The position numbers were made by a program, and so were the translations under genes. Below are positions 1 through 5,009 of a stretch of 6,394 bases of DNA, in pieces. The stretch covers positions 1 to 6,394 of the forward strand of contig CAJTYM010000083.1 in the NCBI GenBank assembly GCA_910583835.1, given 5' to 3'. This stretch comes from an uncultured Lachnospiraceae bacterium. Its GTDB lineage: Bacteria > Bacillota > Clostridia > Lachnospirales > Lachnospiraceae. A model generated the notes under the pieces. The model was not told where the DNA came from. It ran no database searches and saw only the letters and a list, made by a program, of their open reading frames with translations. Positions within the stretch are counted from its first letter, which is position 1, and each line of letters opens with the position of its first letter.

Positions 1-83
1 AGTGAAGAAAAAAGTTTGAATTTCCTCTTGACAAAAGTCACTTCATAACAGGGTGGCAGCCGCATGGTCATATAGTATAAATT

Positions 84-1331
84 TTATTGATTTTCAAAAC
101 GGTAATCCGTAACGCGTTTGGTTTTTTTCTCGCTCCTTGGCAGCGTCCCTACAGGAACAGGTGTAATCTTGGGGGTAACGCCAATACATGATTTGAACAG
201 ATTGCGGATTTTAGCTGCCGCCTCTTCAAAATCTACGCGGCCTTCCACCTCGACCGTAACAATCATGATATCTTTATTTTTGGAGTCATCGTGCGCGATG
301 GTCACATTGTATTCGCTGGAAGCGCCGTCCACCAGCTGCAGCAGGTCCTCAACCTGGCTGGGGAACATATTTACGCCGTGGACCTTGAACATGTCATCGC
401 TGCGCCCCTTGATGATGTCAAGGCGCGGATATTTTCTGCCGCAGGGGCAATCCCCGGGGATAATCCTTGAGATGTCATGTGTGCGGAAGCGCAGCAGAGG
501 TGCGCCCTCTTTTACCAGGGTGGTAATGACAATCTCCCCTTCTTCGCCATCCGGCACGGACCTGCCAGTTTTGGGGTCGATAATTTCGATATAAATGTAA
601 TCATCCCAGTAATGCATTCCAGTTTCATGCTCGCAATTGATACCGATGCCAGGACCATAAATCTCTGTCAGCCCATAGATATCATAAAGTTCAATGCCCA
701 GATTTTCCTTGATGGTGTTGCGCATTTTTTCACTCCAGCGTTCGGAACCGAAGACGCCTTTTTTCAGGCAGATTTCATTTTTGATGCCGCGCTGATTGAT
801 TTCCTCTGAGAGCAGGAGCGCATAGGAGGAAGTGGCGGTAATGACAGTTGTCTGCAAATCCACCATCATCTGCAGCTGTTTGTCGGTATTGCCGGGTCCC
901 ATGGGAATGCACATTGCCCCCAGCTTTTCGCAGCCTGCCTGAAATCCTATTCCGGCTGTCCATAAGCCATAACCAGGCGTAATCTGAATGCGGTCTTTGT
1001 TGGTGATGCCGGCGGTTTCATAACATCTGGCGAACATAATTGCCCAGTCGTCCACGTCCTTGGCAGTGTAAGGGATAATCACAGGCTTCCCCGTTGTACC
1101 GGAGGAGGAGTGGATGCGTACCACTTCTTCATCGGGCACTGCCTGAATGCCCAGCGGATAAGCATTTCTTAAATCGTCCTTGCTGGAAAAGGGCAGCTTC
1201 TCAAAATCTTCCTGGCTGCCTATGCCCTCAATTCCTTTCTCGCGGTAAATTTTTCCATAATAACTGTCTGTCTGAATCAGTCTTTTAATCTGAGCATCTA
1301 CCTGTCTCAACTGTGTGTCATTTAATTTCAT
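84..1331 (-). CDS. paaK: Phenylacetate-CoA ligase family enzyme (AMP-forming aryl-acetate:CoA ligase)
   Basis: A 415-residue member of the ANL adenylate-forming superfamily. Family reaction: aryl-acetate + ATP + CoA to aryl-acetyl-CoA + AMP + PPi, in the cytoplasm. Visible motifs are the phosphate-binding loop SSSGTTGKP (residues 75-83), the A5 motif YDIYGLTE (216-223), RFRTHD (281-286), GRSDDMFKVHGVNMFP (309-324), typical of PaaK, and the C-terminal lid LPRSEKKTKRV (398-408 region), where K403 aligns best with the catalytic lysine. Cys233, Cys295 and Cys297 could form the metal site seen in some relatives (inference). It is slightly short at the N-terminus compared with the usual 430-440 residues, but no catalytic part is missing. 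It is last in the leftward operon, 47 bp after iorB. The ATG at 1331 has an AAAGGAT ribosome site (1343-1349) with rather long spacing. Pairing with iorAB implies indoleacetate, phenylacetate or 4-hydroxyphenylacetate as substrate; the exact acid and the direction in vivo cannot be read from sequence. Confidence 0.9.
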   Translation of the reverse strand: MKLNDTQLRQVDAQIKRLIQTDSYYGKIYREKGIEGIGSQEDFEKLPFSSKDDLRNAYPLGIQAVPDEEVVRIHSSSGTTGKPVIIPYTAKDVDDWAIMFARCYETAGITNKDRIQITPGYGLWTAGIGFQAGCEKLGAMCIPMGPGNTDKQLQMMVDLQTTVITATSSYALLLSEEINQRGIKNEICLKKGVFGSERWSEKMRNTIKENLGIELYDIYGLTEIYGPGIGINCEHETGMHYWDDYIYIEIIDPKTGRSVPDGEEGEIVITTLVKEGAPLLRFRTHDISRIIPGDCPCGRKYPRLDIIKGRSDDMFKVHGVNMFPSQVEDLLQLVDGASSEYNVTIAHDDSKNKDIMIVTVEVEGRVDFEEAAAKIRNLFKSCIGVTPKITPVPVGTLPRSEKKTKRVTDYRFENQ

Positions 1332-1378
1332 AATATCGGTCTATCCTTTCTGTCAGTAAGCGTTTTGGTTCAAAATAA

Positions 1379-1972
1379 TTATAATTTGTTAGCAGCGCCA
1401 ACCTTTACCCCGGCTGAAAATGCAGCTTTATTTGTATCTGCAAATTTTGCAGGTACGCGGGCTTCCATTTCCTTTAAGACTGTTTCAGCGTCAAGTCCCA
1501 GTTTGCCAGCGCCAACGGCAACGCCGAGGATGGCGACATTGAAATATCGTGTACTGCCAAAGGGCAGACAGAGTTGCATGGCATTGACAACGATACAATC
1601 GCATTTTGATTTGAGGTATGTAATCATATCCTTGCCGTCATACCCGGTGTCATTGAGCGATTCCGTGACTGGTTTGACCGGGACGCTGTTTACGATGACA
1701 ATACCGTCCTCTTTGAGGTATGCAAGGTTGCGGACGGCCTCTGCCGGTTCGAAGGCGAGGATGACGTCCGCGCTGCCCTGGGGAATCATTGGCGAATAAG
1801 CCGTATCCCCGATACGGATATGGCTTGTGACAGAGCCGCCGCGCTGCGCCATGCCGATGGTCTCAGCGGAATGGACGGTATTGCCAAGACTCATGGCTGC
1901 GGAGGCAATCAGCTTGGAAGCCAGCACAGTGCCCTGTCCGCCTACGCCGCACACTAAGATATCTTTATTCAT
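1379..1972 (-). CDS. iorB: Indolepyruvate:ferredoxin oxidoreductase, beta subunit
   Basis: A 197-residue protein of the pyruvate/ketoisovalerate oxidoreductase gamma-domain family, the small subunit partner of IorA. It opens with the glycine-rich loop CGVGGQGTVLASKL (residues 8-21), followed by ETIGMAQRGGSVTSHIRIG (37-55), the family signature. The subunit helps build the catalytic dimer and CoA-handling surface; it holds no Fe-S motif itself. The start at 1972 is chosen over an in-frame ATG at 1993, which would add seven residues, because GGAGGTGA (1985-1978) sits 5 nt before the 1972 ATG and the glycine-loop strand begins right after it. The 1993 start would place that ribosome site inside the gene. 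Its first 8 bases overlap the end of iorA, so the subunits are probably translationally coupled for equal synthesis. Length is normal for the family. Confidence 0.93.
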   Translation of the reverse strand: MNKDILVCGVGGQGTVLASKLIASAAMSLGNTVHSAETIGMAQRGGSVTSHIRIGDTAYSPMIPQGSADVILAFEPAEAVRNLAYLKEDGIVIVNSVPVKPVTESLNDTGYDGKDMITYLKSKCDCIVVNAMQLCLPFGSTRYFNVAILGVAVGAGKLGLDAETVLKEMEARVPAKFADTNKAAFSAGVKVGAANKL

Positions 1973-3758
1973 TGCAGTCACCTCCAATCGCATTTACCGG
2001 GCAAATTTGGCTGCAGAGCCCGCAGCCCGTGCAGAGCCCTTTATCGATACAGACTTTTCCATCGGCAGTGATAAGGGCGGGACAGCCAATTTCACGTATG
2101 CATTTCTTGCATTGTATGCATTTATCGGAGACTGCCATTTGTTTCTCAGGCTTACTGATGGCGATACAAGGGGATTTAAAAATAATTGCCTTGACGCCTT
2201 TTATGGCAGCGCATTCCTGTACAGCGTTTACGCTTTCCCTGAGATTCAGGGGGTCGACCGTGAGGATTTTCTGCACTCCCATTCCTGCGAGGATTTTCTC
2301 GATGCTGACCTTATCCACGATATGTCCCATCATATTTTTTCCGGTTCCGGGGTGCGGCTGATGCCCGGTCATGGCAGTCGTTGCATTGTCCAATACACAG
2401 AGAATCATGTCCGCTTCATTGTAAATGGCATTGGCGACCCCTGTCATGCCGGAGGCAAAAAAGGTGGAATCACCGACAAAGGCGAAACATGTACTGTCCG
2501 GGTCCATCCAGTGAAATCCCTGTGCCATCGTAATCCCAGCGCCCATACACAGGCAGGTGTCAACCATGTCAAGCGGCATGGCATTGCCCAGGGTGTAACA
2601 GCCAATATCACCGCAGAAGTAGCTTTTCTTTCCTTCCATGGCCTTTTTGACGGCATAGAAGGAAGCCCTGTGGGGGCAGCCGGCGCAAAGTACCGGAGGA
2701 CGCAGCGGAAGCTCAGGGGCAGCGGACAGATCAACGTCCTTTTTTGCAGCGGTCCCTAAAAATTCGCTTAAAATACCAGCGGCATAGTCTGCGGAGTTCT
2801 CACCGCTGGCACGGACATGCCCAGTCAGTTTGCCGTATATTTTCACTGGCAGGTTATGTCTGCCCGCTATTTTCAGCAGTTCAGATTCAAGGAAGGGGCT
2901 GAGCTCTTCGATACACAAAACTTCCTCCACGCCCTGCAGACATGAAAGGGCAAACTGCTCCGGGAAGGGATAAGGCGTGGAAATTTTGCATAATTTCACA
3001 TCGGGATAATCTTTTAAATATTCTTTCACATAGGAGTAACTGATTCCTCCGGTAAATACAGCTTTTTTGCCTGTTCCGCTTACCGTATTGCCCGAATATG
3101 AGGAGAAATCCCTGCCAATTTCCGGGTTGCGTTTCTCAATCATCGCGTGGTTGAGGAAGGAAAGACGCGGGAAAATCACCCATTTCTTAGAGTCCTTGAC
3201 AAATCCTTCGTATGGTCTTGGAGCTGTCGTCTCGTTGATTTCAATGGAAGCATAAGCGTGGCATACCCTTGTGGTGGGGCGGAAAAGCACGGGCGTATGG
3301 TATTTTTCTGAATAGTCAAATGCGTCCTGTATCATGGTAAATGCTTCCTCCGGGGAGGAGGGGTCAAATACAGGGATGCGGCAAAAGCTGGCAAACATCC
3401 GTGTGTCCTGTTCGGTCTGGGAGGAGATAGGTCCGGGGTCATCGGCGGATACCACCACCATTCCGCCTTTGATGCCCACATATGCCAATGACATCAGGGG
3501 GTCAGATGCGACATTGAGCCCTACCTGTTTCATCGTGACTAATGTCCGGGCGCCGGAATAAGATGCGCTGGCAGCTACCTCCATGGCAGCTTTCTCGTTC
3601 ACGGACCATTCCACATGCACGTTGCCCTGTCTGTATTTGCCGATGGTTTCAATTATCTCCGAGGAGGGGGTTCCCGGATAGCCGGACACCAGATGGATGC
3701 CGGCTTCTAAGGCTCCCAGCGCGATTGCGCCGTTCCCCATTACATATTCTTTTCTCAT
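1965..3758 (-). CDS. iorA: Indolepyruvate:ferredoxin oxidoreductase, alpha subunit
   Basis: A 597-residue thiamine-diphosphate and iron-sulfur enzyme subunit. With IorB it oxidises aryl-pyruvates (indolepyruvate, phenylpyruvate, 4-hydroxyphenylpyruvate) with CoA to aryl-acetyl-CoA and CO2, passing electrons to ferredoxin in the cytoplasm. N-terminal pyrimidine-binding domain: SGYPGTPSSEI (25-35) and the EWSVNEKAAME segment (50-60) containing the expected conserved Glu. Middle domain follows to about 340. The CAGCPHR motif (358-364) opens the ThDP-pyrophosphate domain, with the GD...N metal motif at G429-D430 to N458. C-terminal 2[4Fe-4S] ferredoxin domain: cluster 1 Cys547, 550, 553, 559; cluster 2 Cys576, 579, 582, 586. 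Size and domain order match full-length family members. It is the first gene of the operon. The ATG at 3758 has AAGGAG 6 nt upstream; an in-frame Met7 lacks such a site. Substrate preference among aromatic 2-oxo acids is inferred. Confidence 0.95.
   Translation of the reverse strand: MRKEYVMGNGAIALGALEAGIHLVSGYPGTPSSEIIETIGKYRQGNVHVEWSVNEKAAMEVAASASYSGARTLVTMKQVGLNVASDPLMSLAYVGIKGGMVVVSADDPGPISSQTEQDTRMFASFCRIPVFDPSSPEEAFTMIQDAFDYSEKYHTPVLFRPTTRVCHAYASIEINETTAPRPYEGFVKDSKKWVIFPRLSFLNHAMIEKRNPEIGRDFSSYSGNTVSGTGKKAVFTGGISYSYVKEYLKDYPDVKLCKISTPYPFPEQFALSCLQGVEEVLCIEELSPFLESELLKIAGRHNLPVKIYGKLTGHVRASGENSADYAAGILSEFLGTAAKKDVDLSAAPELPLRPPVLCAGCPHRASFYAVKKAMEGKKSYFCGDIGCYTLGNAMPLDMVDTCLCMGAGITMAQGFHWMDPDSTCFAFVGDSTFFASGMTGVANAIYNEADMILCVLDNATTAMTGHQPHPGTGKNMMGHIVDKVSIEKILAGMGVQKILTVDPLNLRESVNAVQECAAIKGVKAIIFKSPCIAISKPEKQMAVSDKCIQCKKCIREIGCPALITADGKVCIDKGLCTGCGLCSQICPVNAIGGDCNE
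1978..1985 (-). promoter_or_regulatory. Ribosome binding site of iorB, inside the last codons of iorA
   Basis: GGAGGTGA on the minus strand is a near-perfect Shine-Dalgarno sequence 5 nt before the iorB ATG at 1972. It also encodes the Gly-Gly-Asp near the C-terminus of IorA. It decides the iorB start and suggests coupled translation of the two subunits. Confidence 0.85.
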
Positions 3759-3764
3759 GGCAAT

Positions 3765-3770
3765 CTCCTT
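3765..3770 (-). promoter_or_regulatory. Ribosome binding site of iorA
   Basis: AAGGAG on the minus strand, 6 nt before the ATG at 3758. It fixes the iorA start against the downstream in-frame Met7. Confidence 0.8.
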
Positions 3771-3804
3771 TAGCGTACGATAAATTTTTGTCGTTCACTA
3801 TAAG

Positions 3805-3833
3805 ATTATAAGGGATTCGGCGTTTTTGGGCAA
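3805..3833 (-). promoter_or_regulatory. Leftward promoter of the iorA-iorB-paaK operon
   Basis: On the minus strand a -35 TTGCCC (3833-3828) is followed after exactly 17 nt by a perfect -10 TATAAT (3810-3805). Transcription would start near 3798, giving an untranslated leader of about 40 nt with the iorA ribosome site. This is a sigma-A type promoter by match; no operator was recognised. Confidence 0.7.
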
Positions 3834-3890
3834 TGGTATATTTTTTCGTAGAGATTGTAAAATTTCCTTAAATTTGTTAAGTGTGTCATA

Positions 3891-3919
3891 TTGAAATAGA
3901 TTTTTACATATGCTATAAT
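3891..3919 (+). promoter_or_regulatory. Rightward promoter of a small RNA candidate
   Basis: TTGAAA (3891-3896), a 17-nt spacer, and a perfect TATAAT (3914-3919) preceded by TGC, an extended -10. A start near 3924-3926 is expected. No protein gene with a ribosome site follows before the terminator at 3965-4012, so the likely product is a short RNA. Confidence 0.7.
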
Positions 3920-3925
3920 TCCAGT

Positions 3926-4012
3926 AGGCAAAAAGATGTAAGAAGTCCACGTTGACGAAGAAACGAATCCCCCGACTGTACTGCAATACAATCGAGGGAT
4001 TCTTCTTTTTCT
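3926..4012 (+). ncRNA. Candidate small RNA of about 87 nt, family not recognised
   Basis: The unit runs from the extended -10 promoter at 3891-3919 to the hairpin with U-rich tail at 3965-4012. The 5' half is a mostly single-stranded, purine-rich stretch of about 40 nt, and the 3' half is the terminator stem. There is no reading frame with a ribosome site. I do not recognise it as 6S, SRP, tmRNA, RNase P, or any riboswitch I can recall. The ends are estimates. Both directions are possible for the functional RNA: see the leftward candidate over the same bases. Confidence 0.5.
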
Positions 4013-4087
4013 TTTATATTGGCAAAGCACCCACTAGGCTGGTTGTTGCCCTTGTCGTTCTCCCTGTTGCGGGTTTCGGTGAGCAAC
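3931..4087 (-). ncRNA. Candidate structured leftward RNA, antisense to the small RNA
   Basis: The opposing promoter at 4122-4094 would start RNA at about 4087, exactly the first base of a GUUGC/GCAAC hairpin (4087-4083 with 4070-4066). A second stem-loop follows (GGCAA 4050-4046 with UUGCC 4025-4021, plus partial inner pairing), then an A-rich linker, then a 16-pair stem (4002-3965) that is unbroken only on this strand thanks to two G-U pairs. The 3' end is uncertain: a U5 run lies at 3935-3931, but no hairpin directly precedes it. It may instead continue as a long leader into iorA (328 nt to the start codon). No known family recognised. Confidence 0.4.
3965..4012 (+). terminator. Long hairpin with U-rich tail; probable intrinsic terminator for the rightward small RNA
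   Basis: The outer arms GAATCCCCCGA (3965-3975) and TCGAGGGATTC (3992-4002) pair, with inner TGTA (3977-3980) and TACA (3987-3990) closing a six-base loop. The right arm is followed by TTCTTTTTC-type pyrimidine run to about 4014. Read rightward, the 16-pair stem has two A/C mismatches; read leftward both become G-U wobbles and the stem is continuous. A further AAGAA/TTCTT pairing extends the base with a 2-nt bulge. The U-rich tail fits rightward termination; the leftward side has only a poor U-run. Confidence 0.6.
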
Positions 4088-4093
4088 GCAAAT

Positions 4094-4122
4094 ATTATAA
4101 CATATCCTTAGGAAAATCTTAA
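4094..4122 (-). promoter_or_regulatory. Leftward promoter facing the small RNA promoter
   Basis: On the minus strand TTAAGA (4122-4117), a 17-nt spacer, and perfect TATAAT (4099-4094) preceded by TGT, an extended -10. It points into the RNA segment and, beyond, toward iorA. The first GAAA half-site of the regulator promoter lies within its spacer, so binding there could repress this promoter. Confidence 0.55.
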
Positions 4123-4161
4123 TATTTAAACAGGAAATAAGTGAGGATTTGCTAAGAAAAT
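4106..4161 (+). promoter_or_regulatory. Three helically phased half-sites, candidate VanR-type operator
   Basis: GAAA cores begin at 4112, 4134 and 4156, exactly 22 bp apart, and the -10 begins another 11 bp on at 4167. The outer two share TARGAAAAT (4109-4117 and 4153-4161). As I remember the 12-bp VanR recognition consensus, TCGTANGAAANT, the outer sites CCTTAGGAAAAT and TGCTAAGAAAAT fit most positions, differing mainly in the leading TCG; the middle one fits poorly. Repeated sites on one helix face are usual for OmpR/PhoB-family activators. The consensus is from memory and should be confirmed. Confidence 0.45.
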
Positions 4162-4166
4162 TCATG

Positions 4167-4172
4167 TATAAT
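4167..4172 (+). promoter_or_regulatory. -10 element of the vanRS-like operon, no recognisable -35
   Basis: TATAAT preceded directly by TG, with no TTGACA-like word at 16-18 bp spacing (the bases there read AGGATT). A good -10 without a -35, plus phased half-sites upstream, fits an activator-dependent, probably autoregulated promoter. Start would be near 4179, leaving a leader of about 90 nt. Confidence 0.55.
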
Positions 4173-4255
4173 ATACAGCAATGAAAGCATTATGCTGTTT
4201 TTCAGCGAAAATCCGGTGCAGGATACGTTTTCATCAGTGTTTCTGTATACTTAAT

Positions 4256-4262
4256 GGGAGGG
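4256..4262 (+). promoter_or_regulatory. Ribosome binding site of the response regulator gene
   Basis: GGGAGGG with GGAGG ending 8 nt before the GTG at 4270. It supports GTG as the real start; the ATG at 4254 is out of frame. Confidence 0.8.
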
Positions 4263-4269
4263 AAAATCT

Positions 4270-4977
4270 GTGAGCGATAAAATTTTGATAGTGGATGACG
4301 AAAAAGAGATAGCTGACTTGGTGGCGTTTTATTTGGAGAGCGAGAATTTTGAGGTGAAAGTCTGCTATACGTCAAAGGAGGCGCTTGCTTACATTCAGTC
4401 GGAGGTTTTTGATATTGCGATTTTAGATATCATGCTTCCGGGAATTGATGGGCTGGAACTCTGCAAAGAGATTCGTAAGAACCATAATTATCCGGTGATT
4501 ATGCTGACGGCAAAAGATGAGGAGATAGATAAAATACGCGGCTTGATGCTGGGGGCGGATGATTATATGACCAAGCCCTTCCGTCCATTGGAACTCGTGG
4601 CGCGGGTGAAAGCGCAGTTAAGGAGGTACAAGCGCTACAACAACCAGTCTCAGGCTGTGGAGGAGACCGATCCTTCTCTGCTCATGCATGGCGGTTTGGT
4701 AATCAATGTGAAGACCCATGAGTGCCAGTTGGATGAGAAGCCCCTGAACCTGACGCCCACAGAATTTTCCATCTTAAAAATACTCTGCCAGCGCAAGGGC
4801 GAGGTGGTCAGTTCAGAAGAGCTGTTTCATGAAATATGGCAGGATGAATATTACAGCAAAAGCAATAATACCATCACGGTGCATATCCGCCATCTCAGGG
4901 AGAAAATGAATGATTCCGTGGAACACCCAAAGTATATTAAAACCATCTGGGGCGTAGGCTATAAAATTGAGAAATGA
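4270..4977 (+). CDS. vanR: VanR-like OmpR/PhoB-family response regulator
   Basis: A 235-residue DNA-binding response regulator. The receiver domain (1-118) has the acidic pair Asp9-Asp10, phospho-acceptor Asp53 in ILDIMLP, Thr80 and Lys102. The winged-helix effector (about 138-235) contains LTPTEFSIL (161-169), the recognition region TITVHIRHLR (201-210) and the ending IKTIWGVGYKIEK. Many stretches match what I remember of VanR from VanA-type enterococcal vancomycin resistance, including the N-terminus MSDKILIVDDE, ADDY.TKPFRPLEL.ARVKAQLRRYK, and SKSNNTITVHIRHLREKMND; no alignment was run. Phosphorylated VanR activates its own operon and the resistance genes. Start is GTG. The stop overlaps the start of a tiny ORF leading to the kinase gene. 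The resemblance supports family and partner, not proof that it controls glycopeptide resistance; related VanR-like regulators sit beside D,D-carboxypeptidases or other wall genes. Confidence 0.93.
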   Translation: MSDKILIVDDEKEIADLVAFYLESENFEVKVCYTSKEALAYIQSEVFDIAILDIMLPGIDGLELCKEIRKNHNYPVIMLTAKDEEIDKIRGLMLGADDYMTKPFRPLELVARVKAQLRRYKRYNNQSQAVEETDPSLLMHGGLVINVKTHECQLDEKPLNLTPTEFSILKILCQRKGEVVSSEELFHEIWQDEYYSKSNNTITVHIRHLREKMNDSVEHPKYIKTIWGVGYKIEK

Positions 4978-5009
4978 TGTACAGAAGGGAATCGGTAATA
5001 TGCATATGA
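4974..5009 (+). CDS. Possible 11-codon coupling ORF between vanR and vanS
   Basis: The vanR stop TGA (4975-4977) overlaps an ATG at 4974, a classic ATGA junction, but that frame is not the kinase frame. It reads MMYRRESVICI and stops at TGA 5007-5009, which overlaps an in-frame kinase ATG at 5006, a second ATGA junction. This could be a reinitiation relay, or chance. Nothing indicates the peptide itself has a function. Confidence 0.25.
   Translation: MMYRRESVICI

Larger units (their letters stand above)
3759..4269. other. 511-bp divergent intergenic region rich in promoters and RNA structure, no convincing protein gene
   Basis: From left to right it holds the iorA leader and promoter (to 3833); an AT-rich stretch with two TTAA words 9 bp apart (3868-3880); a rightward promoter (3891-3919); a hairpin-containing RNA segment (about 3926-4087); an opposing leftward promoter (4094-4122); three phased GAAA half-sites (4106-4161); the regulator gene -10 (4167-4172); and about 90 nt of leader with a small GCTG/CAGC hairpin around a T5 loop (4194-4206). 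Leftward reading frames of 62 and 74 codons cross the segment. They lack ribosome sites, and they run through the hairpin and the iorA promoter, so they are not called as genes. Confidence 0.7.

Noticed and set aside
28..33. TTGACA as a rightward -35
   Set aside because: No -10-like word 16-18 bp downstream; the bases there are GC-rich (GGGTGG).
1..42. Terminator after the paaK operon
   Set aside because: Only short weak pairings (TGAC/GTCA around 29-40, AGTGA/TCACT) with no hairpin directly before the T-run on the minus strand.
69..97. Leftward promoter TTGAAA-17-TATATG at the end of paaK
   Set aside because: The -35 lies in the last paaK codons and the -10 matches only four of six; in AT-rich sequence this is expected by chance. 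It would matter only if a leftward gene starts just outside the window.
1827..2759. A 310-codon rightward frame opposite iorA and iorB
   Set aside because: Shadow of the well-supported leftward genes. Its translation has no recognisable domain, and it starts within iorB antisense without a ribosome site.
3785..3797. Spo0A-box-like TTTTTGTCGTTCA in the iorA leader
   Set aside because: The TTGTCG core is present but the rest of the box does not match, and there is no second site.
3798..4030. Leftward reading frames of 62 and 74 codons across the intergenic region
   Set aside because: The 74-codon frame begins with GTG and lacks a ribosome site. Both run through the hairpin and the iorA promoter, and their sequences look like translated RNA structure. 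The hydrophobic stretch in the second is not enough to call a type I toxin.
4021..4090. Mobile-element end or CRISPR-like repeat in the intergenic segment
   Set aside because: No transposase fragment, no convincing terminal inverted repeats or target duplication, and no repeated units with spacers.
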